Shown here: positions 33,978-43,194 of the stretch, one piece after another
Numbering within the stretch: position 1 is the first letter of the stretch
How the letters are laid out: every line of letters begins with the position of its first letter
Assembly (NCBI GenBank): GCA_946183415.1
Contig: CAMHAM010000002.1
Coordinates: forward strand, 1 to 64,000
DNA length: 64,000 bases
Direction: 5' to 3'
Source: an uncultured Prevotella sp.
GTDB lineage: Bacteria > Bacteroidota > Bacteroidia > Bacteroidales > Bacteroidaceae
Notes under the pieces: model-generated
Told to the model about the DNA's origin: nothing
The model's database searches: none
Seen by the model: the letters and a program-made list of their open reading frames with translations, nothing else
Position numbers and translations under genes: made by a program

Positions 33978-36323
33978 TTACTGCTTCAGCAGGTTGAGGC
34001 TCTGCTGGGGAGCGAGGGCGTTAGTGGTCTTCTCGGTGTACTCGGCTATCTTCAGCTGGGCGGTGGCGGCGATGTCGCGGCTGCTGGTGCCGATGCAGAA
34101 GGTGTAGGTGCCGGCCTCGGTGAGCCACTGGCTGCCTGCCTCGTCGAAGCTGGCGAGGTCGCGCACGGGTATGGTCATCGTGAGCGTCTGGCTCTCGCCG
34201 GGCTGCAGCTCGCGTGTCTTGGCGAAGGCCTTCAGCTCTTGTGCGGGCTTCTCCAGACGACCCTTGGGGGCCTGGACATAGACCTGAGCCACTTCCTTAC
34301 CAGCGACGCTGCCAGTGTTCTTGACGGTGATGCTGACCTCGACGGCCTGCTTGCCCTTGGCCTTCACGACGGGCTTGGAGAGGCTGAATGTGGTGTAGCT
34401 CAGACCGAAGCCGAAGGGGTAGGCGACGTTCTTCTTGAAGGTGTCGAAGTAGCGGTAGCCGACGTAGATGTCCTCGTCGTGGTTGGTGTAGTCGCGTCCG
34501 GGGATCTGTGCGCCCCAGCCAATCATCTCACGGAAGGTGTAGGCATCCATTTCCTGCGGGAAATTCTTCGTAGAGGGGTGGTCGGTGGCGGCGATGGGCC
34601 ATGTCATCGTAAGCTTGCCAGAGGGGTTGGCCTTGCCCGTGAGCACGTCGGCGACGCTGTTGCCACCTTCCTCACCGGGCTGCCAAGCGCAGAGGATGGC
34701 ATCGACGCGGTTGCGCCAGGAGGCTGTCTCCATGACGCTGCCTGAGTTGAGGATGACAATGACGGGCTTGCCTGCAGGACGGAAGGTGTCGCTGACGCGG
34801 AAGATCATGTCGCGCTCAGCCTGTGTCAGGTTGAACTCGCCTTCGATGGCGCGGTCCATGCCTTCACCAGCCTGACGTCCGATGGTGATGATGGCGGCAT
34901 CGGCTTCCTTCACCTCATGCTGTACGCAGCGCTCGGTGATGTCGATTTCGTCGAACTTGGGCTGGCCTGTGTCGAGGAACCACATGATGGGGTTCTTGTC
35001 GGCCTTCAGCTTGGCTCGGGCGTATTTGATGTAGTTTTGGTAGATCTCTGTCAGTTGCGGGGTGGTCTTGATGCCGATGTTCTTCAGACCAGTGACCATA
35101 TCGACGCTATAGGGCATGTTGACGGCTCCAGAGCCGAGACCACCTGCGAGGAAGTCGTAGGAGTTGACACCGAAGAGGGCAACGGTCTTAAGGTCGCGAA
35201 TGGGGAGCACGCCGTCGTTCTTGAGCAGTACCATGCCCTCGGTGCTCGACTGGCGGGTGATCTGGGCGTGAGCCTGCAGATCGGGTTTGTTGCTGAACTG
35301 ATAGCCGCGGAAGCGTGGGGTCTTGACGATGTACTCGAGCATGCGTCGCACGTTCTGATCGACATACTTGATGTCGAGCTTGCCGCTCTTCACACCTTTG
35401 ACGATGTCTTCTGCCTGTGTGGGATAGCCTGGCGTCATCAGGTCGTTGCCTGCCTCTACCTGGTCGACGGTATAGAGACCTTGTCCTTCGCGCTTGTTGA
35501 TCCAGTCGGTCATCACGATGCCGCGGAAGCCCCAGTCGGTGCGGAGGATATCTGTGAGCAGGCCTTTGCTGCCCTGTGCGAACTCTCCGTTCACCAGATT
35601 GTAGGCTGACATGACAGTCCAGGGATCGCTCTCGCGCACGACGCGCTCGAAGCCGCGGAGATAGATCTCGCGAAGGGCACGCTGGCTGACGCGCTCATCG
35701 ACGCGCGTACGGTCGCTCTCCTGGGAGTTGACGGCATAGTGCTTGGCGGAGACGCCTACGCCCTGGCTCTGGATGCCGAGGGTCATGGCGGTACCAATCT
35801 TACCCGTCACGAAGGGGTCTTCTGAATAGTATTCGAAGTTACGGCCGCAGAGGGGACTGCGGTGGATGTTGAGGCCAGGGCCGAGGATGACATCGCAACC
35901 ATACTCGAGGGTCTCGTTGCCGATAGCCTTGCCGACGGCCTCGACGAGTTCTGTGTTCCAGGTGGAGGCCAGACAGGTGCCTACGGGGAAGCCCGTAGCA
36001 TAGTAGGTGTTGGTGTCGTTCTTCCTGGTGGGGTCGATGTGGACGCCGGCAGGGCCGTCGGTGAGCACAGTGGCGGGGATGCCGAGACGTGGAATCTCTA
36101 CAGTGATGCCTGCTGCTCCGGCCACCAGTTTCGCCTGATGTCCGAGCAGAGCACCGCTGCCGACGAAGCTGTCGTTACCACCGCCCACGAGAATCTGGGC
36201 TTTCTCTTCAAGGGTCATAGCCTTGAGCACCTCGTCGATGTTATCGGCGCGGAGCTGTGGTTGGGCATTTGTTGTCATAGCGAATGTTGCTGTTGCTAAT
36301 AAACTAATCAGTAATTTCTTCAT
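33978..36323 (-). CDS. GH3 beta-glucosidase, exported
   Basis: 781 residues starting MKKLLISLLATATFAMTTNAQ, a signal peptide, which sets the start at 36323. The GH3 N-domain (TDGPAGVHID, HYAVNSQESDRTRVDERVS), the nucleophile Asp273 in GIVMTDW, the C-domain, and a fibronectin-III-like tail are all present. It releases glucose from beta-linked oligosaccharides in the periplasm. It follows a polysaccharide deacetylase gene on the same strand. Confidence 0.92.
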   Translation of the reverse strand: MKKLLISLLATATFAMTTNAQPQLRADNIDEVLKAMTLEEKAQILVGGGNDSFVGSGALLGHQAKLVAGAAGITVEIPRLGIPATVLTDGPAGVHIDPTRKNDTNTYYATGFPVGTCLASTWNTELVEAVGKAIGNETLEYGCDVILGPGLNIHRSPLCGRNFEYYSEDPFVTGKIGTAMTLGIQSQGVGVSAKHYAVNSQESDRTRVDERVSQRALREIYLRGFERVVRESDPWTVMSAYNLVNGEFAQGSKGLLTDILRTDWGFRGIVMTDWINKREGQGLYTVDQVEAGNDLMTPGYPTQAEDIVKGVKSGKLDIKYVDQNVRRMLEYIVKTPRFRGYQFSNKPDLQAHAQITRQSSTEGMVLLKNDGVLPIRDLKTVALFGVNSYDFLAGGLGSGAVNMPYSVDMVTGLKNIGIKTTPQLTEIYQNYIKYARAKLKADKNPIMWFLDTGQPKFDEIDITERCVQHEVKEADAAIITIGRQAGEGMDRAIEGEFNLTQAERDMIFRVSDTFRPAGKPVIVILNSGSVMETASWRNRVDAILCAWQPGEEGGNSVADVLTGKANPSGKLTMTWPIAATDHPSTKNFPQEMDAYTFREMIGWGAQIPGRDYTNHDEDIYVGYRYFDTFKKNVAYPFGFGLSYTTFSLSKPVVKAKGKQAVEVSITVKNTGSVAGKEVAQVYVQAPKGRLEKPAQELKAFAKTRELQPGESQTLTMTIPVRDLASFDEAGSQWLTEAGTYTFCIGTSSRDIAATAQLKIAEYTEKTTNALAPQQSLNLLKQ

Positions 36324-36367
36324 GTCGTTTTTATGTTTTAGGGGTTTCAGGGTTTTCAGAAAGGGTT

Positions 36368-36979
36368 TCAGGGGAAGATCTTGAACTCGTAGCCTTGGTC
36401 CTTTAGCCATTGGAGGCACTGGGGGAGGGCGGTGTGCAGTTTGTCGATTGACTTCAGCGAGTCGTGGAAGGTGATGATGGAGCCATTGCGCGCGTACCTC
36501 TTTACATTATTTATGACGTCGTCGGCCGTCATCCACTTGGAATAGTCGCGGGTGACGAGATCCCACATCACAATCTTGTACTTGCGGCTGAGCCAGGCGT
36601 ACTGAGCCATGCGCATCCAGCCGTGGGGCGGGCGCACGTAGTGGCTGTGGATATAGGCGTTGGCCTTCTCGACATTGTAGCTGTACTCGTGGATGGAGTG
36701 GGAGAGGCCCTGGATGTGGTTGTGGGTGTGATTGCCCACCTGATGGCCCTCAGCGAGGATTCGCTCGTAGAGCTCGGGGTGCTTCCGCACATTGTCGCCC
36801 ACCATGAAGAAGGTGGCCTTGGCGCCATACTCCTTCAGGGTGTCGAGAATAAAAGGTGTAGCCTCCGGTATGGGGCCGTCGTCGAAGGTCAGATAGACTG
36901 CCCTCTCGTGACGGTCCATTCTCCAGTAGGCCTTGGGGTAAAGCCAGCGGAGATAAATAGCCGGTTGCTCAATAATCAT
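36368..36979 (-). CDS. polysaccharide deacetylase family protein
   Basis: 203 residues with NodB-domain motifs: TFDDGP (31-36), metal-binding His84/His88 in NHTHNH, RPPHGW (116-121), and SIITFHDS near the end. It removes acetyl groups from amino sugars or peptidoglycan. No signal peptide, but a hydrophobic start. The frame begins 13 bp after the DUF2723 stop. Confidence 0.9.
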   Translation of the reverse strand: MIIEQPAIYLRWLYPKAYWRMDRHERAVYLTFDDGPIPEATPFILDTLKEYGAKATFFMVGDNVRKHPELYERILAEGHQVGNHTHNHIQGLSHSIHEYSYNVEKANAYIHSHYVRPPHGWMRMAQYAWLSRKYKIVMWDLVTRDYSKWMTADDVINNVKRYARNGSIITFHDSLKSIDKLHTALPQCLQWLKDQGYEFKIFP

Positions 36980-36992
36980 TATTCACTATTCA

Positions 36993-39900
36993 TTACTCAA
37001 AGCTTCCGCCTTTGGCTTGGAACACTTTCATGACGCCATCGAGCTGCTGCTCCATCTTGTCAGCCACCTTCTCGTCGACGGTATCCTCGAGGTCGAGAAT
37101 CTGCTGCATGATGTAGGTATGGAGCATCACGTCGTGCTGGGCATTGGTGAAGCGCGCGCCATCGAGCGAACAATAGAACTGGAGGTATTGGAGTGACTTG
37201 TTCCAGAGCCCAGCGATGAGCTGCTGGGCTTTCTTGAGGTCGCCCGTGAGTATGTAGCCGCGTGCCAGATCGAGCGATCCGCCCTGATAGTCGTGGGGCA
37301 CGTTATAAGCGGGAATTTCCTTTTCTGCCTTGGCGAGCACCTGAGCAGCCTTGTCTTTCTTACCCTCTTGGAGGAGGTTGAGCACGAGCATCGAGAACAA
37401 GCGGCGGTGGGTGTAGCACATGCGGAGCACGGTCTCGTCGAGATAGATACCCTTTGCATCGATGCCACCGAACTTGAACTTGTTCATCACGTTGTTGAAG
37501 GTCTTCTCTGTGTCGAAGTTACGGGTACCGGCCTTGTTGGTGGTGAACGGGGTGATGCGGTTGGCGAGGCCTTCCTGTACGAAGTTGTCGCCAAGGTTCA
37601 TATAGTTTTCCGAGCCTACGGTGAGAGCCACGTAGATGGGACGCTCCCAGTTGGCATTGGCAATAATCTCGAGCATCATGAGGTCGCCCTTGTAGAGTGC
37701 GCCCTTGCCCTTGAGCGAGATGACCATCTTATCGGGGATGGAGTCACTGGCCATCATCATGCCACTGCGGCGCACGGCCTCCTTGTCGATGGTGACATAG
37801 ACCGTATCGGTGGGGATGACGTGGAAGTCCTTCGTGGTGGAGCGTACCCAGTAGTTGAGGATATTCTTCAGTTCGAAGGGATCGTCGCCAAACTGCTTGC
37901 GCGCCTCCTCGGGGTGCGTCTGATAGAGTTTCTTCACCTCTTCCTTGAGCGAGGGATCGACCTGTACGTACTCATTAGTACCTGCACAGTACTCCAGACG
38001 GCTCCACGTGATGGGCACGGAGGGTGAGTCGTAGGCAGGACGGCGCATCTGGTCGATGTACCAATCGGTCTGCAGATAAGAGAGGTTGCAGACACGGGCA
38101 TCAGTGCGCACGCCCTCGGTATCCTGGTTGTACCAGAGTGGGAAGGTGTCGTTATCGCCATTGGTGAAGATGATGGGGTTGCCCTTCTCCTGAAGCGTCA
38201 TCAGATAGTTCTGTCCGAAGTCGCGACAGGTATAGCGGCCTGAGCGGTCGTGATCATCCCAAGTCTGCGAAGCCATCTGGACAGGTACGAGCAGACAAAC
38301 GATGCCTATCACTGCAGCCACCACCAGATTCTCTTTCTTGAGCTTGCGGTTCAGCCAGTCGATGATGGCAGCTACACCCATGCCGCACCAGATGGCGAAG
38401 GCATAGAACGAGCCTGCGTAGGCATAGTCGCGCTCACGGGGCTGCATCGGTGTCTGGTTCAGATAGACCACGATGGCAAGACCCGTCATGAAGAAGAGGA
38501 AGAAGACCACCCAGAACTGGCGGATGCCGATGGGGTCGTCGATGGTCTTGTCGCCCACCTTGCGCTTACGTGTGTACCAAGCCTGCCAGAAGAGTCCTAA
38601 GAGACCTAAGATGAGGGGCAGACAGTAGAAGACGTTGTGCCCCTTGTTCTCCTTCAGCTCGTCAGGCAGCAGCGACTGATCCCCCAGGCGGATGTTGTCG
38701 ATGAAGGGGATGCCGGTAATCCAGTTGCCGTGCTCGAGTTCGCCATTACCCTGAATGTCGTTCTGGCGGCCCGCGAAGTTCCACATGAAGTAGCGCCAGT
38801 ACATGAAATTGCACTGGTAAGAGAGAAAGAAACGGATATTCTCGAGTTGCGAGGGTATCTTGACGGTCATGGGCTCGCCACAGCGGTCGTAAGCGACCTC
38901 GGTGCCGTCGACACCACCCATCCACGACTCGTAGGCACTGGCGTGCCCAGCGTCGTACATTCGTGGGAACAGCATGTTCTGGGCGTATTTGTACTCATCC
39001 TTCGTACGGACTATGAAGTAGGAATCCTTCTCGTCGGCAGAGGCTTTCTCCTTACGCTGATAGACGGGCTTGCCCTTCGACATGACAGGCTTGCAGTAGT
39101 TGCCGTCTTGCTCAAGGGCCACCTGCGAGGTGTAGGCCTGTCCGTAGAGCAAGGGGCGATAGCCATATTGGTCGCGTCCCAGGTAATCGCCCAGGGTGAA
39201 GATGTCCTCAGGTGAGTTCTGATCCATCGGTGGATTGGCAGATGAGCGGATCACGATGAGGGCATAGGTGGAGTAGCCAATCATCAGCATGAGCATGCAG
39301 AGCAGCATGGTGTTCTTCATGCGGGCTGTGATGAGTGGCAGCTTATTGTTGGTAAGTCCAAGTACGAACCATAAGACGGCGAGTACGATGATACCGATGA
39401 TGAATGCCGACCATCCCCAGCCGTAGAAAGGAATGCCGAGCATGCCCACTGAGAGCAGGAAGGCCACATTCTGCACCTTCGGACTGTGGCGCTGGGTCTG
39501 TGTCTCATAGACGGCCCAGATGACGGTAGCCACGAGCAGGATGATATAGATGATCTCGCCCGTGTTGAAAGGCATGCCAAGACCATTGACAAAGAACAGC
39601 TCGAACCATCCGCCCACGGTGATGATGCCAGGAACGACACCATAGAGCACAGCTGCCAAGATCACCAGTGAAATGCCCAGGGCGATGAGTGAGCCCTTGA
39701 GGTTGGCATCGGGGAAGCGACGATAGTAGTAAACCAGTCCGATGGCGGGCACACAGAGCAGGTTGAGCAGGTGGACACCGATAGAGAGGCCCGTGAGGTA
39801 CATGATCAGCACAAGCCAACGGTCGCTGTGAGGCTCATCAGCCACATCGTCCCACTTCAGGATCAGCCAGAATACGGCAGCCGTGAAGGCTGAGGAGTAA

Positions 39901-40373
39901 GCGTAGACCTCGCCCTCGACAGCAGAGTACCAGAAGGTGTCGCTGAAGGTATAGATAAGGGCTCCCACCAGTCCTGAAGCCTCGATGGCTATCAGTCGCG
40001 GCAACGTCAGTTCACCCCAGTCGCTGATGAGCAGCCGCCGCGTGAGGTGCGTGATGCTCCAGAAGAGGAACAGTATACACGAGGCAGAGAGCAGGGCGCT
40101 CATCATGTTGACCATTCGGGCTACCTGCGTGGGATCGCTGGCAAACTGCGAGAACAGATTGGCAGTGAGCATGAAGAACGGTGCCCCGGGCGGGTGGCCG
40201 ATTTCGAGTTTGTAACCAGTAGTGATAAACTCCGGACAGTCCCAGAAAGAGGCTGTCGGTTCGATTGTAGAGCAATAGACGAAGGCAGCGATGAGGAATG
40301 TCAGCCAGCCCAGGGTGTTGTCCACCAGTCTGTAACCAGCTCTGCCGCTACGTCCAGCAATGAGTTGTTCCAT
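36993..40373 (-). CDS. DUF2723 multi-pass membrane protein (GT-C-like)
   Basis: 1126 residues with about twelve membrane helices in the first 650 residues and a large soluble tail ending in TPR-like helices (LQEGKKDKAAQVLAKAEKEIP). The opening WLTFLIAAFVYCSTIEPTASFWDCPEFI is the DUF2723 signature, a GT-C glycosyltransferase-like fold; early acidic residues (D/E in the first loop) would be catalytic. A sugar-lipid donor and an envelope glycoprotein or polysaccharide acceptor are inferred. In one operon with the deacetylase and possibly GH3. Confidence 0.88.
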   Translation of the reverse strand: MEQLIAGRSGRAGYRLVDNTLGWLTFLIAAFVYCSTIEPTASFWDCPEFITTGYKLEIGHPPGAPFFMLTANLFSQFASDPTQVARMVNMMSALLSASCILFLFWSITHLTRRLLISDWGELTLPRLIAIEASGLVGALIYTFSDTFWYSAVEGEVYAYSSAFTAAVFWLILKWDDVADEPHSDRWLVLIMYLTGLSIGVHLLNLLCVPAIGLVYYYRRFPDANLKGSLIALGISLVILAAVLYGVVPGIITVGGWFELFFVNGLGMPFNTGEIIYIILLVATVIWAVYETQTQRHSPKVQNVAFLLSVGMLGIPFYGWGWSAFIIGIIVLAVLWFVLGLTNNKLPLITARMKNTMLLCMLMLMIGYSTYALIVIRSSANPPMDQNSPEDIFTLGDYLGRDQYGYRPLLYGQAYTSQVALEQDGNYCKPVMSKGKPVYQRKEKASADEKDSYFIVRTKDEYKYAQNMLFPRMYDAGHASAYESWMGGVDGTEVAYDRCGEPMTVKIPSQLENIRFFLSYQCNFMYWRYFMWNFAGRQNDIQGNGELEHGNWITGIPFIDNIRLGDQSLLPDELKENKGHNVFYCLPLILGLLGLFWQAWYTRKRKVGDKTIDDPIGIRQFWVVFFLFFMTGLAIVVYLNQTPMQPRERDYAYAGSFYAFAIWCGMGVAAIIDWLNRKLKKENLVVAAVIGIVCLLVPVQMASQTWDDHDRSGRYTCRDFGQNYLMTLQEKGNPIIFTNGDNDTFPLWYNQDTEGVRTDARVCNLSYLQTDWYIDQMRRPAYDSPSVPITWSRLEYCAGTNEYVQVDPSLKEEVKKLYQTHPEEARKQFGDDPFELKNILNYWVRSTTKDFHVIPTDTVYVTIDKEAVRRSGMMMASDSIPDKMVISLKGKGALYKGDLMMLEIIANANWERPIYVALTVGSENYMNLGDNFVQEGLANRITPFTTNKAGTRNFDTEKTFNNVMNKFKFGGIDAKGIYLDETVLRMCYTHRRLFSMLVLNLLQEGKKDKAAQVLAKAEKEIPAYNVPHDYQGGSLDLARGYILTGDLKKAQQLIAGLWNKSLQYLQFYCSLDGARFTNAQHDVMLHTYIMQQILDLEDTVDEKVADKMEQQLDGVMKVFQAKGGSFE

Positions 40374-40415
40374 TTAAAAATATGATCTTCTAACGTTAAA
40401 ATTCAAATGTGAGTG

Positions 40416-40423
40416 CAAAGGTA
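40416..40423 (-). promoter_or_regulatory. -7 box of the DUF2723 operon
   Basis: TACCTTTG on the minus strand, 42 bp before ATG 40373; upstream lies the AGTGAAGAGTGAAAAGTGAA spacer repeat. Confidence 0.65.
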
Positions 40424-40488
40424 CGAAAAAAAGTGAAGAGTGAAGAGTGAAAAGTGAAGAAATTTCTATCGCTCTACATAAATTAACG

Positions 40489-40941
40489 TTACATAAACAA
40501 ACCAGCACCGTAGATTAAGATGATGTAACGGAAAATCTTGCCTATCGTGATGGCGATGAATGTGATGACGATGTTGGAGCGCATGAGCCCAAGAGCGATG
40601 GTGATGGCACTGCCCAATATGGGCAGAAAGGCGAAGAACCCCATCCATGATCCGTGGCCGGCAATGAAGCGGTGGGCTTTGTCGAGATCCTCCTTCTTCA
40701 CGTGGAGATACTTCTCGATCCACTCCATTTTGCCCATACGGCCTAAGGCATAATTAAGGACACTGCCCAGCACATTGCCCACGGTGCCGTAGATCATCAG
40801 CACCCAGGGGTCGAGGCCTGTGGCCATCAGGGCGAGTATCACTGCCTCGCTGGAGAAGGGGAAGAAACTGCCTGCCAGGAAGGCTGCTATCAGCATGCCC
40901 CAATAGCCGTACTGGCTCAGAAGACTGATGATGAAATCCAT
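40489..40941 (-). CDS. YqaA-family membrane protein
   Basis: 150 residues with four or five helices. The pattern SLLSQYGYWGMLIAAFLAGSFFPFSSEA, GNVLGSVLNYALGR and FFAFLPILGSAITIALGLMR matches the YqaA/DedA-related group. These may act in membrane-lipid handling or envelope homeostasis. Overlaps the upstream gene by 25 bp and ends the purD operon. Confidence 0.85.
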   Translation of the reverse strand: MDFIISLLSQYGYWGMLIAAFLAGSFFPFSSEAVILALMATGLDPWVLMIYGTVGNVLGSVLNYALGRMGKMEWIEKYLHVKKEDLDKAHRFIAGHGSWMGFFAFLPILGSAITIALGLMRSNIVITFIAITIGKIFRYIILIYGAGLFM

Positions 40942-41858
40942 AGGTTCATGCCAGAGAGGAATAACACGACGGCTGTGAGTACAAAGAAGAGAATATTCGA
41001 CAGTCGGGATTCGGTCAGTGCCAGGAAGTGGCCTATAAACGGACTCACGGAGATGAGCATGATGTGGAAAGACAGCTGATAGAACTGCGGCTGCAGGATG
41101 ATCAGCAGGCCGGAGAAGATCATCAGCGTCATGAAACTGTAATAGATCTGGCGCACACGAATCTTATCCTTATAGCTCGTGGTGACGAAATGGATGCTAC
41201 CCAAGAGAAACAGAATGAGGAAGAAAGCCAGCAGGATGAGGTGTTGCAGACTGAGCATCGAGTAGGAGATGGAGAACTGTAAGTCGCCTATTCCTGCCAG
41301 ATGGTGTAACCAGGGACTGATATCGCCTTCTCCGCGCCAGGCATACCAGGCCAGCGAGTAAAAGTAAGGAGTGGCGAAACCCAGCAGCGAGGCCACGAAC
41401 GTCTGCATGCTGAAACTGTAGAGGGCAAACAGCATCAGCAGCCAGAAGACAGGCATGAAATAAATCACATGCACATCAGTCAGACTGCCCAGACCCAGAA
41501 AAAGGAAGGCATAATAGGTCCACCCTGCCGAAGTACGGTTCAGATAAGTGTTGAACAGGCAGAAGAGCGAGGCGATGACCGTCAGTTGGAGACAGGCACC
41601 ACCAGGTGAGGCGAAAAGAAACAAGGCCGCACAGGAGAGTGCGATGTAAGACGAAGACACCAGGCGGCTGTAGATGCGTATCAACAGGTTCTTGTTGTTG
41701 AGCTGCACCATCATGAAGACAGCGAGCACAAAGCAGATAAACTGTAGCCACATGTTATGGCCTATCAGTCCTGCCAACAGCCACACCACTACCGCATACG
41801 CTGCTGTGAAAGGCAACGTACGACGGCTCTCAGCGACGATGTTCTGAACGCGCTTCAC
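40917..41858 (-). CDS. multi-pass membrane protein of unknown function
   Basis: 313 residues, eight or nine hydrophobic helices, small loops and no recognisable motif. The N-terminal basic segment (MKRVQNIVAESRR) is cytoplasmic. I would compare it with DUF6427-type proteins, but I am not sure. Lies in the operon between purD and yqaA; its leader contains only a poly(GTAAAAAA) repeat. Confidence 0.7.
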   Translation of the reverse strand: MKRVQNIVAESRRTLPFTAAYAVVVWLLAGLIGHNMWLQFICFVLAVFMMVQLNNKNLLIRIYSRLVSSSYIALSCAALFLFASPGGACLQLTVIASLFCLFNTYLNRTSAGWTYYAFLFLGLGSLTDVHVIYFMPVFWLLMLFALYSFSMQTFVASLLGFATPYFYSLAWYAWRGEGDISPWLHHLAGIGDLQFSISYSMLSLQHLILLAFFLILFLLGSIHFVTTSYKDKIRVRQIYYSFMTLMIFSGLLIILQPQFYQLSFHIMLISVSPFIGHFLALTESRLSNILFFVLTAVVLFLSGMNLWISSSVF

Positions 41859-41861
41859 TCT

Positions 41862-41907
41862 TACCCTTTTTACTTTTTTACTTTTTTACTTTTTTACTTT
41901 TTTACCT
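41862..41907. repeat. low-complexity ACTTTTTT array between purD and the membrane protein
   Basis: The 46-bp gap is mostly a 9-bp tandem repeat (unit ACTTTTTT with small slips, about four copies) ending on the purD stop. Similar arrays lie at 40430, 52326 and 52424. Confidence 0.7.
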
Positions 41908-43179
41908 TTATAAGTCTGCTCCGATATCGCGACGGAAATACTTGTCGGTAAATTGTATCTTCTGGGCTTCCTCAAATGATTTCTGCAGGGCCTCAGCCTT
42001 ATCCTTGCCATAGCTGCTGACAGCGATGACACGCCCGCCATTGGTGACAACCTCACCATCCTTGAGGGCTGTGCCACTGTGGAAGACGATGCTGCCTTCT
42101 ACCTGATCGATGCCCTTGATGGGGTAGCCCTTCTTGTACTCCTGAGGATAGCCGCCGCTGACCAGCATCACACAGACAGCTGCACGAGGATCGAACTCAA
42201 TGGCACGCTGGTCGAGATTGCCCTCGGCCACACCCTCGAACAGATCGACGATATCACTCTTCAGACGGAGCATCACACTCTCAGTCTCAGGGTCGCCCAT
42301 ACGGCAGTTGTACTCAATCACCATTGGCTCGCCCTTCACATTGATCAGTCCGAAGAAGATAAAGCCCTTGTAGTCGATACCCTCAGAAGCCAGGCCTTCT
42401 ACCGTAGGACGGATGATACGGTCCTCGACCTTCTGCATCCATTCCTTCGTGGCGAAGGGTACAGGGGTAACGCTTCCCATGCCTCCTGTGTTCAAGCCGG
42501 TATCGTGCTCACCGATACGCTTGTAGTCCTTGGCTTCAGGCAGAATCTTATAGTGCTGACCATCCGTAAGCACGAAGACTGAGCACTCGATGCCACTGAG
42601 GAACTCCTCGATCACTACCTGCGAAGAGGCATTGCCAAACATGCCGCCCAGCATCTCCTTCAGCTCCTTCTTAGCCTCGTCGAGGGTAGGGAGGATCAGC
42701 ACACCTTTACCAGCACACAGACCATCGGCCTTGAGAACATATGGAGCCTCGAGGGTCTCGAGGAACTTCAGACCATCCTCCAGATGCTCGCCATCGAATG
42801 TCTGATAGCGGGCTGTGGGGATGTGATGACGCTGCATGAAACCCTTGGCGAAGTCTTTTGAACCTTCGAGCACGGCACCAGCCTTTGAGGGTCCGATGAC
42901 GGGAACATCCTTCGTGCGGGCATCAGCTTTCAGCTCGTCGTAGATACCTTTTACAAGGGGATCCTCAGGACCCACGACTACCATGTTGATACCTTTCTCT
43001 ACGACGAAGGCCTTGATAGCCTCGAAGTCGTCGGCCTTCATGGCTACGTTCTCGCCACAATTGCCTGTCCCAGCGTTGCCTGGGGCGATATAGAGTTTCT
43101 CACATTTGCTGCTCTGAGCAATTTTCCATGCGAGGGCATGCTCGCGTCCACCACTGCCTAATAATAATATCTTCATCAT
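41908..43179 (-). CDS. purD: phosphoribosylamine--glycine ligase
   Basis: 423 residues; ATP-grasp enzyme of de novo purine synthesis. It has the N-terminal [17 protein letters not shown], the central [16 protein letters not shown]-binding loop, and [29 protein letters not shown]. Two ATGs in tandem (43179 or 43176). Operon member between the S9 peptidase and the membrane protein. Confidence 0.96.
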   Translation of the reverse strand: MMKILLLGSGGREHALAWKIAQSSKCEKLYIAPGNAGTGNCGENVAMKADDFEAIKAFVVEKGINMVVVGPEDPLVKGIYDELKADARTKDVPVIGPSKAGAVLEGSKDFAKGFMQRHHIPTARYQTFDGEHLEDGLKFLETLEAPYVLKADGLCAGKGVLILPTLDEAKKELKEMLGGMFGNASSQVVIEEFLSGIECSVFVLTDGQHYKILPEAKDYKRIGEHDTGLNTGGMGSVTPVPFATKEWMQKVEDRIIRPTVEGLASEGIDYKGFIFFGLINVKGEPMVIEYNCRMGDPETESVMLRLKSDIVDLFEGVAEGNLDQRAIEFDPRAAVCVMLVSGGYPQEYKKGYPIKGIDQVEGSIVFHSGTALKDGEVVTNGGRVIAVSSYGKDKAEALQKSFEEAQKIQFTDKYFRRDIGADL

Positions 43180-43194
43180 ATAATTACTACATTT